Assembly: GCA_964489705.1 (NCBI GenBank) | Contig: CAZAZQ010000003.1 | Span: 62,001-126,000 of the forward strand | DNA from: CAZAZQ01 sp964489705 | GTDB taxonomy: Bacteria > Zixibacteria > MSB-5A5 > GN15 > FEB-12 | DNA length: 64,000 nucleotides | Direction: 5' to 3' | Shown: positions 25,280-34,142 of the stretch, piece by piece | Numbering within the stretch: the stretch's first letter is position 1 | How the letters are laid out: each line of letters opens with the position of its first letter | Program-made: the position numbers and the translations under genes | The notes under the pieces: model-generated | What the model was told of the DNA's origin: nothing | The model's database searches: none | What the model saw: only the letters and a program-made list of their open reading frames with translations

Positions 25280-25789
25280 ATGAGCGACAGAAACGATCTT
25301 GACCGGGAAATGCTGGAAAACATGCTGGTGGACTTTGCCAAAAACTGGTTGGCTCATGACGGCTTGTGGTTTCAGGCGGTGGAGCGTCAATTCGGGATGG
25401 AAAAAGCCATCGAACTTGACCGGGAAGCCTGGGAGCGGTTTACCGTCATCGAAGCCAAAAGAATCATGGCACGTCACGGTATCCCCGAAAACAGCGGCTT
25501 GGAAGGTTTGAAGAAGGCGTTGCGCTATCGTTTGTATGCCTTCATCAACACCCAAGAGATACGAAACGAAACCGAGCATTCGTTTGAGTTTTACATGATA
25601 GATTGCCGGGTACAATCGGCTCGCCAGCGGAAGAAAATGCCGTTGTTCCCGTGTAAGTCGGTGGGGATTGTCGAGTATTCCGGTTTCGCCCGCACCATCG
25701 ACCCGCGCATCAAGACTGAGTGTATTGCTTGCCCGCCGGACAAGAAAGCCGGTATCGACTTCTACTGCGGCTGGCGGTTCTCGATATGA
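25280..25789 (+). CDS. DUF6125-like cytosolic protein with C-terminal cysteines
   Basis: 169 residues, no signal or membrane segment. The N-terminal half is helical (MLENMLVDFAKNWLAHDGLWFQAVE, WERFTVIEAKRIM). The C-terminal half carries Asp/Cys-rich motifs: MIDCRVQSARQRK, FPCKSVGIVEYSGFA, ECIACPPD and FYCGW. This is the pattern of small proteins assigned to DUF6125, related to amino-thiazoline-carboxylate hydrolase-like folds; five cysteines hint at a metal site. Start: ATG with AAGGAAGGT about 10 bases upstream. It stands alone. Biochemical role unknown. Confidence 0.8.
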   Translation: MSDRNDLDREMLENMLVDFAKNWLAHDGLWFQAVERQFGMEKAIELDREAWERFTVIEAKRIMARHGIPENSGLEGLKKALRYRLYAFINTQEIRNETEHSFEFYMIDCRVQSARQRKKMPLFPCKSVGIVEYSGFARTIDPRIKTECIACPPDKKAGIDFYCGWRFSI

Positions 25790-25816
25790 TTCAGCCGAAG
25801 AAGTAGGTGATGTCGT

Positions 25817-25938
25817 CTCATATCGAATAATTGACAGGAACATTTCCCTGTAGGGAAAGTCTCGAAGAGACTTGCCGCGAAGAAGGTGAGGAAGGCAGAT
25901 CCGTTCCGGATCTACCCTACTACGAGAGGTGTTACTTC
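25817..25938. repeat. Dispersed intergenic repeat, copy 1
   Basis: The first 60 bases (25817-25876) recur with one mismatch at 25996-26055. Inside are two hairpins, TTTCCCT/AGGGAAA and AGTCTC-GAA-GAGACT. The second half (GGCAGATCCG-TT-CCGGATCT, then ACCCTACTACGAGAG) is recognisable in degenerate form in copy 2 and well preserved in copy 3 at 45268-45330. Confidence 0.85.
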
Positions 25939-25995
25939 TTGCCGTAAGGTAATAAATCACCTTTAGGGTGTCGGGAAGGGATTCCCGACCGCGCA

Positions 25996-26118
25996 CTCAT
26001 ATCGAATAATTGACAGGGACATTTCCCTGTAGGGAAAGTCTCGAAGAGACTTGCCAAAGGATTGAAAAAATGGCAGGTCTGTTTGTCCCAGACCTGCCCT
26101 CCTGAGAGCTGTAATTTC
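25996..26118. repeat. Dispersed intergenic repeat, copy 2
   Basis: Positions 25996-26055 match copy 1 at 59 of 60 bases. Its right part (26072-26118) has been recruited as the terminator of the PhaR/phasin-like gene and reaches that gene's stop codon. Confidence 0.85.
26064..26098 (-). terminator. Terminator of the PhaR/phasin-like gene
   Basis: Perfect 10-bp stem GGCAGGTCTG / CAGACCTGCC with loop TTTGTCC; on the minus strand it is followed by TTTTTT. It lies within repeat copy 2. Confidence 0.8.
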
Positions 26119-26718
26119 CTACTTGGCTGACAGTTGCTTTTCCAGATTGGCGACCGCTTTGGTCAACTTGTCGAGCTTGGCTTCGATTTTCTTCAAGTCG
26201 TTACGCGTGACGAGCTTGTATTCCTTGACCTCTTTCGTGAGTCGGGAAACTTCTTTCTGCGCTTTACCGGCTTCCTTGGCGATTTTCTCGCGCATGCCGG
26301 CGGTGGATTTTTCGGCTTTTTCCAAGAGTTCGAAGATGGCTTTCTTGCGGTCGGATTCGTCCAGTTCGCCTTTTTTAATCAGCTCGTCGATGATTTTCTC
26401 GGCCTTGGCTTTGGTCACTTGAATGACCCCGATGGACGCCAAGATTGTGTTTTTGAGTATCGACATAGACTTGGTACCTCCTAGTTCTATGATGGTTTTG
26501 AACAGTTCTTTCGATTGTTTGGTATCTTCCCATGACGCTGCCTGGGCAAGAACGATTTTTCCCAGCACTGTCAAGGTGATGTCCTTTCCGCTCGGGACAT
26601 CGATAACTTGTATCTCCTCGCCTTCTCTTACCAGGTCCGCCAGCTCCTCCAGGGTGAGCGTTTTGCTCTCAGCCGTGTCGTAGAGCCGTCGATTGCTGTA
26701 TCTCTTGATGACCCGCAT
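26119..26718 (-). CDS. PhaR-type DNA-binding domain fused to phasin-like coiled coil
   Basis: 199 residues from the ATG at 26718 (a GTG at 26739 is also in frame). Residues 1-50 match the polyhydroxyalkanoate accumulation regulator DNA-binding domain: VIKRYSNRRLYDT, LTLEELADLVREG and QVIDVPSGKDIT. The rest (from ~85) is a long Lys/Glu/Ala-rich amphipathic helix (AEKIIDELIKKGELDESDRK onward) like phasin or granule-associated proteins, probably oligomeric. No PHA synthase is in the window. It may regulate granule formation or be a granule-bound protein; divergent from the polysaccharide locus. Confidence 0.85.
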   Translation of the reverse strand: MRVIKRYSNRRLYDTAESKTLTLEELADLVREGEEIQVIDVPSGKDITLTVLGKIVLAQAASWEDTKQSKELFKTIIELGGTKSMSILKNTILASIGVIQVTKAKAEKIIDELIKKGELDESDRKKAIFELLEKAEKSTAGMREKIAKEAGKAQKEVSRLTKEVKEYKLVTRNDLKKIEAKLDKLTKAVANLEKQLSAK

Positions 26719-26958
26719 ACCGTCACCAATATAGTGCACCGCACCAAAATGTCAAGAGGTTTTACACTTTTGACCTCACTGCGGATTAATTTTTTGAGGA
26801 AAAAGTGCTTTCCCGACTGCCGAAAGATGGTATTTTCTTAAGTCTTGGGGGATTACGACGAAAAGAAAGATAAAGAGTATAAACGGCAAAACCCGAAGCG
26901 CTTCCTGCCGGAAGGGTACGAAGCAGATTGGTATACAAAAAAAGAGTAAAATCGTATC

Positions 26959-28968
26959 ATGTGCGGTATTGCGGGATATTTTCAACTTCAGGGAAAGGCT
27001 AAACCGGAGTACGAGCTGGTTTGCCGGATGATAAGCCAGATCCGCCACCGGGGACCGGATGAATTCGGCGCCTATTTCGATGACCGGTGTGGTCTGGGGC
27101 AGGCGCGGCTTTCCATTATCGACCTTTCCGGCGGATCGCAACCCCTCAGCAACGAGGATGGCACGATTTGGATTACCTACAACGGCGAGATTTTCAATTA
27201 CCTTGAATTGCGAAAGGAATTGGAAAAGTACGGGCATCGATTCCGTACCCGCTCCGATACGGAAGTCATCGTCCATGCCTACGAGCAGTGGGGGACGGAG
27301 TGCTTGTCGCATTTCAACGGGCAGTTTGCCTTTGCCGTTTATGATCGCTCTGAGGGGTCCTTATTTGTTGCCCGTGATCGGTTGGGCATTCGTCCGGTAT
27401 ATTACGCGCTACATAACAATCGGTTCTACTTTGCTTCGGAGATTAAATCGATATTCTGTGATCCGACTTTTCCCCGCCGCTTGGATATTCTTGGGTTGGA
27501 CGAAATTTTCACCTGGTGGACGACTGCTCCGCCCCGAACGGCTTTTGAAGGTATCAACGAACTGGAAGCCGGGACCTTTCTTATAGTCCGTAGCGGAGAG
27601 GTGTATACTGAGCGCTATTGGACGATGCAATTCCCCGAGCGGTTCGACCGAAACCGCTCGATTGACTCATGGGCGGAGGAGCTTCACGCTTTGCTGGTGG
27701 ATTCCGTGCGTCTCCGTTTGCGTGCTGATGTTCCCGTCGGCGCATACCTCTCCGGCGGGTTGGACTCGTCGGCGACCACGGCGCTGATTAAACATTTCAC
27801 CGACACGAAGGTGGAAACGTTTTCCATTGCTTTCCATGATAAAGCCTACGACGAATCGGATTTCCAGAACCAAATGGCGGGCTTTTTGGGCACCAACCAC
27901 CATCAGATTCGCTGCTCTTACCGTGACATTGCCGAACATTTTCCCAACGTGATTTGGCATACGGAGAAGCCGATTCTCCGCACCGCTCCCACGCCGTTAT
28001 ATTTGCTCTCGCGATTAGTGCGGGAGAACGACTTCAAAGTGGTGCTGACCGGAGAAGGTTCCGATGAAATTATCGGCGGCTACGACATTTTCAAAGAAAC
28101 GCTCATCCGCCGGTTCTGGGCAAGAAACCCCGAATCGAAGTGGCGTCCCCTGCTGTTGAGAAAACTTTATCCGACTTTGCCGTTGTCGGCGGCGCGGGCA
28201 CGCTTTTACTTGGAAACGTTCTACAAAGCCGGTCTCTCCGAAACCGATAAGTATTACTTTTCTCACATTCCTCGCATCAACACCACTTCGAAGATAAAAG
28301 AGTTCTTCACACCGGAAATCAGGCAGCGACTTGCCGACCATGATTCGTTGCACGCTTTTGAAAACGAACTCCCGTCCTCGTTCTCTCGCTGGCATCACTT
28401 GGTGCGGGCACAGTACTTGGAAGCTAAGTCCTTGCTTGCCGGCTATATACTTTCTTCGCAAGGGGATAGAATGGCGTCTGCCAATGCGGTCGAAGGGCGT
28501 TTTCCCTTTCTTGACCATCGGGTGGTGGAATTTGCGGCAACCATACCGCCCTGGCACAAAATCTTCGGGTTGAACGAAAAATACGTGCTCAAGAAAGCTA
28601 TGACAAAAGAGCTCCCGCCGGAAATTCTCAGCCGCGTTAAGCAACCGTACATGGCGCCCGATTCCAACAGCTTCGTACAGCCCGATTCTCCCGAATATAT
28701 CGATGAGCTTTTGTCCGAGACGGCGTTGAAGAAGAGCGGAATTTTCCATCCCGAGTATGTCGCCCGCTTGCGGGACAAATGTCGCCGGTTGTCTCATGCT
28801 CATTTGTCTTTCAAAGACAATATGTCGTTTTTGGCGGTTCTTTCCACGCAGTTGCTGGTGCGGCTGTTCATCGACGATTTCAAGCAAGCGGATGAACTGC
28901 CGCAAGATTCTTTTTCCGTATGGGAAGATTTTTCCTCGGTGGCATCGGCGCGGTCGGTGCAAAAGTGA
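26959..28968 (+). CDS. asnB: Asparagine synthase (glutamine-hydrolysing)
   Basis: 669 residues. The N-terminal class II glutaminase has the nucleophile Cys2 (MCGIAGYF), with RHRGPDE, ITYNGEIFNY and TRSDTEVI. The synthetase half carries the PP-loop SGGLDSS near residue 264, then GEGSDEIIGGYD and VEGRFPFLDHRVVEF. Such longer AsnB proteins are typical of exopolysaccharide loci, where they probably amidate a sugar acid or an acyl group rather than make free asparagine; this is inference from context, as it is followed by an ACP, acyltransferase, flippase and CapK-type ligases. Confidence 0.95.
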   Translation: MCGIAGYFQLQGKAKPEYELVCRMISQIRHRGPDEFGAYFDDRCGLGQARLSIIDLSGGSQPLSNEDGTIWITYNGEIFNYLELRKELEKYGHRFRTRSDTEVIVHAYEQWGTECLSHFNGQFAFAVYDRSEGSLFVARDRLGIRPVYYALHNNRFYFASEIKSIFCDPTFPRRLDILGLDEIFTWWTTAPPRTAFEGINELEAGTFLIVRSGEVYTERYWTMQFPERFDRNRSIDSWAEELHALLVDSVRLRLRADVPVGAYLSGGLDSSATTALIKHFTDTKVETFSIAFHDKAYDESDFQNQMAGFLGTNHHQIRCSYRDIAEHFPNVIWHTEKPILRTAPTPLYLLSRLVRENDFKVVLTGEGSDEIIGGYDIFKETLIRRFWARNPESKWRPLLLRKLYPTLPLSAARARFYLETFYKAGLSETDKYYFSHIPRINTTSKIKEFFTPEIRQRLADHDSLHAFENELPSSFSRWHHLVRAQYLEAKSLLAGYILSSQGDRMASANAVEGRFPFLDHRVVEFAATIPPWHKIFGLNEKYVLKKAMTKELPPEILSRVKQPYMAPDSNSFVQPDSPEYIDELLSETALKKSGIFHPEYVARLRDKCRRLSHAHLSFKDNMSFLAVLSTQLLVRLFIDDFKQADELPQDSFSVWEDFSSVASARSVQK

Positions 28969-29170
28969 GAAAAGGTCAAACCGGTGGCAACGTTTTTTCG
29001 TAATCGGAATAAACTCAACCGGTTTGTTCGAGCCGGAAAGAGGAATTGACAGCGGGAAAGCTAAGGTTTATACTGGCACCCTGCCGATAATGGTATCAGG
29101 ATTTTTGTGTGGTGAAAAAAGGTAATTCGGTGTAAAACTGTCGGACGGAACACAAGCACAAGGAGGATAC

Positions 29171-29428
29171 TTGGACATTCGAGAGGAAATTCGAGGTTTT
29201 ATTCTTGATAACTTCATGATGGGACGAGACCCGCAAGAATTGACCGATTCGGCATCTCTTTTGGAGCTGGGTATCATAGATTCCACCGGTGTGTTGGAAC
29301 TGGTCGGTTTTATTGAAGAGAAGTTCAATATCCACGTGGAGGATGAGGATCTCGTTCCGGAGAACCTGGACTCGGTGGATAATTTGGTCAGCTATATCAA
29401 GGGTAAAATTCCTGAAAATATAACGTAA
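29171..29428 (+). CDS. Acyl carrier protein
   Basis: 85 residues. The phosphopantetheine attachment Ser is in LGIIDSTGVLELV (DS motif), flanked by the expected helices and acidic surface (VEDEDLVPENLDSVDNL). Start is TTG at 29171, with AGGAGG at 29161-29166 giving ideal spacing. Lying between asnB and an acyltransferase and upstream of three adenylate-forming ligases, it is likely a dedicated carrier for an acyl or aminoacyl group put on the polysaccharide, not the fatty-acid ACP; that is inference. Confidence 0.93.
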   Translation: MDIREEIRGFILDNFMMGRDPQELTDSASLLELGIIDSTGVLELVGFIEEKFNIHVEDEDLVPENLDSVDNLVSYIKGKIPENIT

Positions 29429-29463
29429 GCGGGGATGTAATCTTCCGGAAAAGATTTAGACAC

Positions 29464-29518
29464 ACGAGCTCTTATCCCTCCATCGCGGCGGTGCCGAGGA
29501 GGGAGCTCGTTTCTTTTT
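29464..29518 (+). terminator. Terminator after the ACP gene
   Basis: Long hairpin: ACGAGCTC (29464-29471) with GAGCTCGT (29503-29510), inner CCCTCC/GGAGGG, followed by TTCTTTTT. The remaining bases up to 29681 hold no gene and could include a promoter for the next genes. Confidence 0.7.
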
Positions 29519-29681
29519 CAAAGGAAGCGGGGGGAGGTCTGCCGGGCGGTTCTCTCATGCCGTTTCTTTTTCTTTTCCCCCGGAGAGCGGGCGAAAGGGA
29601 GGCCGTACACGCCCTTGACATTACCGAGTGATTCGCCGATGTTGGGAATAGGGAAAACGGAGTGAGCCGTACAAGAAAATA

Positions 29682-30266
29682 ATGATAAAACTAATACTGA
29701 AAAGAATCCTCTTCGTTATCGGACTGATACTGACCCTTCCCCTTATCGCCGTAACCCTTTTGGAAGGGGTGCTGTCCGGCAATCGGAAAGAAGTTGTTTT
29801 CGGCTCGTGTAAGGAGTTGCTTTCGCTGGTGCCGACGACCTTCGGGCAGTTTATCCGGGGAGCGTATTATTGGGCGGTCTGCCGGCAGGTTTCGCCGGAC
29901 GCCTGTTTTTTGTTCGGTAGTATGCTGGCGCACCGCAATGTCATCGTCCGGCGGGGGGTGGTATTGGGGGTGTATACGATTATCGGCTATGCCGACATCG
30001 GCGAGAATGTCCTCTTCGGAGCGCGGGTATCTCTCTTGTCCGGCAAATACCAGCACGGGCGTCCCGGCGAGCGAGCGGAAAACGGCGAAACCTCCGACGA
30101 ATATCAAATGATTCGCATCGGCAGGAACTCGTGGATTGGACAGGAAGCCGTCATCATGGCGGACGTGGGAGAGAATTGCACGATCGGTGCCGGGAGTGTC
30201 GTGTACAAGGAAGTTCCCGATAATACGACGGTGATGGGGAATCCGGCGCGAAAGGTGAGTTTCTAA
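29682..30266 (+). CDS. Membrane-anchored left-handed beta-helix acyltransferase
   Basis: 194 residues. A hydrophobic N-terminal segment (LFVIGLILTLPLIAVTLLEGVL) precedes hexapeptide repeats: AHRNVIVRRGVVLGVYTIIGYADIGENVLFGARVSLLSG and later IGRNSWIGQEAVIMADVGENCTIGAGSVVYKEV, ending NPARKV. This is the LbH O- or N-acetyltransferase pattern seen in colanic-acid and O-antigen loci (WcaF/WcaB-like). It likely acetylates a sugar at the cytoplasmic membrane face. The next gene starts 33 bp downstream. Confidence 0.88.
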   Translation: MIKLILKRILFVIGLILTLPLIAVTLLEGVLSGNRKEVVFGSCKELLSLVPTTFGQFIRGAYYWAVCRQVSPDACFLFGSMLAHRNVIVRRGVVLGVYTIIGYADIGENVLFGARVSLLSGKYQHGRPGERAENGETSDEYQMIRIGRNSWIGQEAVIMADVGENCTIGAGSVVYKEVPDNTTVMGNPARKVSF

Positions 30267-30299
30267 AATTTGAGAGTAGTTAATAAAGGAGAAAAGAAT

Positions 30300-31061
30300 A
30301 TGCAGACGATATGGAAAGTTGTTCTGGTCGGTTCGATACTCTTGAACCTGATTGCCATTTGGGGATTTTTCCACTACATCCGTTACGGCGGCTCGCCGCT
30401 GGGAGAATTGAAGCGGCGATTGACCGGCAGTACCCAGCAAACCGCGACGAAACTTCCCTATGAGGATGAAAACAAAAAAATCCTTGCCGAGCTGGCGGAG
30501 GGGAAAGAAGACTCTCTCAGAGTTGTCTTTTTCGGAGCCTCCATCACCCGGCGGTGGGATTTGGAAAAGTATTTTCCCAAGGTACACATTCTCAACCGAG
30601 GGGTGGGCGGACAATTGGCTCCTTCCATGTTGTCGCGCTTCAAGCGGGATGTTATCGACTTGAAACCGAAAGCGGTCATCATCAAGTTTTGTTCCATAAA
30701 CATCCGTCCCCACATCCCTATGAGCGTCTTGAAAGATGCTATGACCATGATGGTGCAACTGGCGCAAGCGAATAACATTATTCCTATCGTCGCAACGATA
30801 ATTCCCGCCGGGAAACCGGAGGCGCATATCGGGGATTTCAGTGTGGTTGATTCTCTTCGAGCCTTCAACGAATGGGTGCGGCAATTTGCCCAGGAACATA
30901 ACCTTCCCTTGATTGACTTCGCTGCGGCAATCGAGGACGAAAACGGCTTTTTACCGCGGGATTGTTCGACCGACCCGGTACATGTGAACGAAAAGGGGTA
31001 CCATATTTTGGCGAAAGCGGCGCGACCGGTGCTCTACAAAGTAATGGGCGTATCCGAGTAA
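30300..31061 (+). CDS. Membrane-anchored SGNH/GDSL hydrolase
   Basis: 253 residues from the ATG at 30300, preceded by AAAGGAG; the frame opens at 30270. One N-terminal membrane helix (IWKVVLVGSILLNLIAIWGFF) puts the catalytic domain outside. Block I is FFGASITRRW (nucleophile Ser81), block III CSINIRPH, and block V DPVHVNEKGYH (Asp225, His228), so the triad is complete. Probably an O-acyl esterase or acyltransferase acting on surface polysaccharide, next to the LbH acyltransferase. A paralogue lies at 45495-46226. Confidence 0.88.
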   Translation: MQTIWKVVLVGSILLNLIAIWGFFHYIRYGGSPLGELKRRLTGSTQQTATKLPYEDENKKILAELAEGKEDSLRVVFFGASITRRWDLEKYFPKVHILNRGVGGQLAPSMLSRFKRDVIDLKPKAVIIKFCSINIRPHIPMSVLKDAMTMMVQLAQANNIIPIVATIIPAGKPEAHIGDFSVVDSLRAFNEWVRQFAQEHNLPLIDFAAAIEDENGFLPRDCSTDPVHVNEKGYHILAKAARPVLYKVMGVSE

Positions 31062-31088
31062 ACAACTCTCCCGGAGGGGAGAAGAAAG

Positions 31089-31112
31089 ATGTTTTTGACC
31101 GATTATGGCTGA
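31089..31112 (+). other. Seven-codon leader ORF overlapping the wzx start
   Basis: ATG at 31089 follows GGAGGGGAGAAG, the only good ribosome-binding site here, and encodes MFLTDYG before a TGA at 31110-31112. That stop overlaps the wzx ATG (31105) in another frame, so terminating ribosomes could restart on wzx, which has no Shine-Dalgarno of its own. Confidence 0.45.
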
Positions 31113-32610
31113 TCCGAAAAAGCTCTTACTGAAAAATATCTTTTCCAATTGGGCGCTCATGGTGAGCGGGGCGGTTATCGCTTTCTTCATGAGCCCCTTT
31201 TTGGTTCATACCCTGGGCAAGGAGCAGTACGGGGTCTGGGCGCTGGTCTTCTCCATCATCGCCTACATGAATTTCTTCGACGTCGGGATGAAACAGAGCC
31301 TGGCGCGTTTTCTCTCCAAGCATTATGCCACCAAGGATTACGACGGCTTAAATAAAGTCATCAATACCAGTAACGTCATTTACTTCATTACCGGTTCGCT
31401 GGTGATTGTCGCCACCTTGGTCATTGCCTATTTCTTTATCGATTCTTTCAACATCGAGCCCGAGCTGTTGCCGATTATGCGCAAGGCGCTCATTCTCATC
31501 GGCTTCAACCAGGCGGTGCAGTTCTTCTTCATGACCGGCACGGCGATCGGTCCCTTCCACCGCTACGACATTTCCAACGCCATCGAAATCTCGTACGCCA
31601 TCCTCAACGCCTTGGTGGTGGTGTTCTTTTTGAAACGGGGACACGGCTTGGTGACGCTGGCAACCATCACGTTGACCGGCACGATTATCAAGGACATCGT
31701 TCGCCGTATCGTGCAGCAGCGCATCGTGCCGCAGATTAAGTGGCATTACAAATATTTCGATCCTCAACAGGTGCGGGAACTGCTGGGGTACGGTGCGGTC
31801 AGTTTTCTGATTGTCATCTCGTGGATGATAATCTTCAACATCGATAACGTCGTCGTCGGAATGTTCCTCAGCGCGACCGCGGTGACCTACTACAGCATTG
31901 CCGGGCAGATGATTACCTATCTGCGGACTCTCATCAGCGCTATCGGGATTCCCTTGGTGCCTGCCATCAGCCATCTCGACGCCACCAGCGACAGCCGGGA
32001 AATCGCCGAGCTCTATCGGAAACTGTCCAAGTACCTCTATTATCTCAGCGGGTGCATCTGTGTCGGGCTTTACTTTTTTGCCGGGAAATTCATTTACTTA
32101 TGGATGGGCACCGAGTTTACCCAGACCGTCAATATTCTCTACATTCTGGCGATTCCGGTCTGCATTTATCTGCCGCAGGTGATGGCGAATTCGGTGCTTT
32201 TGGGCATCGGGAAACACCTCCCGCTGTTCTATGTTCTGGCGGCGGAAGCGGTCGCCAACGTCACCTTGAGTATTATTCTGGTTAAGATTTACGGTATCTA
32301 CGGGGTGGCGCTGGGGACGGCTATCCCCCAGACGATTATTTACATTTTCGTTTACCCGATTGTTTTCCATAAAATTATCGGGGCCGATGTGAAAGTGTTT
32401 TATTTCCAGAGCGCCACGATGCTTTTGTTCAGTGCCGGTTTTACCTTGCCGGTTGCCGCTTTGATGAAATACGTTATTCCCATTCCCGGATGGGTGGGAT
32501 TGTTTGTCGATGTCGCGGTGGTCGGAGCGGTTGCCGTCGCCGGTTTTTGGTGGAAGGTGCTCAATGAGGAAGACAAGACCCGCTTACTCGGCAGGTTCCG
32601 GAAAGCGTAG
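31105..32610 (+). CDS. wzx: Wzx-type polysaccharide flippase (MATE/MVF superfamily)
   Basis: 501-residue integral membrane protein with about 12-14 hydrophobic segments. The N-terminal NWALMVSGAVIAFFMSPFLVHTLGKEQYGVWALVFSI is the standard start of polysaccharide biosynthesis exporters, with the YG.WA motif. It would flip lipid-linked repeat units across the inner membrane for the polymerase at 34143. The start is ATG with no own ribosome-binding site (see the leader ORF). Confidence 0.93.
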   Translation: MADPKKLLLKNIFSNWALMVSGAVIAFFMSPFLVHTLGKEQYGVWALVFSIIAYMNFFDVGMKQSLARFLSKHYATKDYDGLNKVINTSNVIYFITGSLVIVATLVIAYFFIDSFNIEPELLPIMRKALILIGFNQAVQFFFMTGTAIGPFHRYDISNAIEISYAILNALVVVFFLKRGHGLVTLATITLTGTIIKDIVRRIVQQRIVPQIKWHYKYFDPQQVRELLGYGAVSFLIVISWMIIFNIDNVVVGMFLSATAVTYYSIAGQMITYLRTLISAIGIPLVPAISHLDATSDSREIAELYRKLSKYLYYLSGCICVGLYFFAGKFIYLWMGTEFTQTVNILYILAIPVCIYLPQVMANSVLLGIGKHLPLFYVLAAEAVANVTLSIILVKIYGIYGVALGTAIPQTIIYIFVYPIVFHKIIGADVKVFYFQSATMLLFSAGFTLPVAALMKYVIPIPGWVGLFVDVAVVGAVAVAGFWWKVLNEEDKTRLLGRFRKA

Positions 32611-32724
32611 TGTGAGGCAGGGGAGCAAGGAGATAAGAAGAAAGTTGTTGAGACAACAGTGCGGTGAGGTAATCTTGTGAGGTAAGCGCTTCTTTGCGTA
32701 AAGAAGAAACGGGAAGAGAAGGAT

Positions 32725-34065
32725 ATGTCGCTGTACAATCATTTCTACCATTGGTTGTTCCGGTTGAAAGATATCAAGGACGGTACCGGCATCTATTCTC
32801 TTTTATCCCAATTCAAAAAGGAGCAGTACCTCTCGCCCGGCGAGCTCAGAGCCCTTCAGTCGGAACGTTTGCGGAAGCTCCTTCGTCATGCGCAAAAGCA
32901 GAGTCCGTATTATCGGCAGCTTTTCTCCCGGAAGGATCTCACCTTTCCGGATTCGTTCGGCGTTGACGATCTGCCGACCGTTCCGCTGCTGACCCGTACC
33001 CTGTTGCAGCAGAATGTCGACGCTATCCTCTGCGAGGATGCGCACAATCCTATTCCCAATTCGTCGGGCGGCTCTACCGGGCAGCCGGTGAATTTTTATC
33101 AGGATGAGCGCTACCGGATTACCAGCCATGTCACGGGGTTGTTGTTCCTTTCCTGGATGGGCATTCGGCCCGGCGACCGGACGGCGATTTTTTGGGGTGC
33201 CGACAGGGAATTCAAAGACCTCTCTTTCTACGACAAGCTGATGCTCACAATCAACCGCACCAAACAGCTCAATTCCTTCTCCATGACCGATGAGCGTATC
33301 GAGAAGTTCCTGGAGGAAATCAATGCCTATAAGCCGCGCTATATCTACGGCTATGCTTCTTCTCTCTACCTTGTGGCGAAGTATATCAACCGTACCAAGC
33401 CGCTGACGTTTGCACCTGTAGCGGTACGTTCCTCGGCGGAGATGCTGTTTGATTTCCAGCGAGAGGAAATTGAGCGGGCGTTTCAAGCGCCGGTGTACAA
33501 CTTTTACGGTTCGAGAGAAGTCAACAATATCGCCGCCGAGTGTGCCGCTCACGAAGGACTGCATGTGTTCGCTTCAACCCGAATTGTCGAGGTGGTGGAT
33601 GAAAGCGGACGACCGGTGCCGGACGGGACGACCGGTCATGTGGCTATTACCGACCTTACCAATTTTTCCTTCCCGTTTATCCGCTACTTAACCGGAGATA
33701 TGGCGACCAAAAAGAGTTCCCCCTGCTCCTGCGGCAGAGGCTACCCGCTTCTGGAAAAAATTCAGGGCCGTTCGACCGATATGATTGTCGTCAACGGCGA
33801 GTACATTCACGGCGAGTTCTTCACCCATCTCTTTTACGGCAAACCGGAAATCGCCCAATTTCAGCTTATCCAGGAGGATGAGCAGACTCTCCGATTGTTG
33901 ATTGTCAGCTCCGGGGAAAAGCCGGATTTGGAGGATGTCCTTGCTGCTATTCGCGCCAAGGTGGGGGAGCACGTGACCCTTCAGGTTGAGTTCACCGACC
34001 ATATTCCTCCCACCGCTTCGGGAAAGCATCGCTTCACCATATCCCGTTTGCATGAGCAAAGATAA
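32725..34065 (+). CDS. CapK/PaaK-like adenylate-forming ligase (copy 1)
   Basis: 446 residues of the phenylacetate-CoA ligase-like family that occurs in capsule loci (CapK). ATP-site motif NSSGGSTGQPVNFYQD, then YGSREVNNIAAEC, RYLTGDMA with a CSCGRG cysteine pair, IQGRSTDMI and a C-terminal ASGKHRFT bearing the adenylation Lys. The substrate is unknown; it could activate a carboxylate for transfer to the ACP at 29171 or to a sugar amine. More divergent from the two copies at 35666 and 37099 than these are from each other. Confidence 0.88.
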   Translation: MSLYNHFYHWLFRLKDIKDGTGIYSLLSQFKKEQYLSPGELRALQSERLRKLLRHAQKQSPYYRQLFSRKDLTFPDSFGVDDLPTVPLLTRTLLQQNVDAILCEDAHNPIPNSSGGSTGQPVNFYQDERYRITSHVTGLLFLSWMGIRPGDRTAIFWGADREFKDLSFYDKLMLTINRTKQLNSFSMTDERIEKFLEEINAYKPRYIYGYASSLYLVAKYINRTKPLTFAPVAVRSSAEMLFDFQREEIERAFQAPVYNFYGSREVNNIAAECAAHEGLHVFASTRIVEVVDESGRPVPDGTTGHVAITDLTNFSFPFIRYLTGDMATKKSSPCSCGRGYPLLEKIQGRSTDMIVVNGEYIHGEFFTHLFYGKPEIAQFQLIQEDEQTLRLLIVSSGEKPDLEDVLAAIRAKVGEHVTLQVEFTDHIPPTASGKHRFTISRLHEQR

Positions 34066-34142
34066 AAAAGTTGTTTTCCGAGGGGGAATGTCCGACGTAT
34101 ACTTATGGAGACACCGGCAACCCATAAATTGAGCTGAAAACG

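Noticed and set aside
25817..26055. CRISPR array
   Set aside because: Only two 60-bp copies with a 119-bp gap and internal hairpins; no regular spacers and no cas genes in the window.
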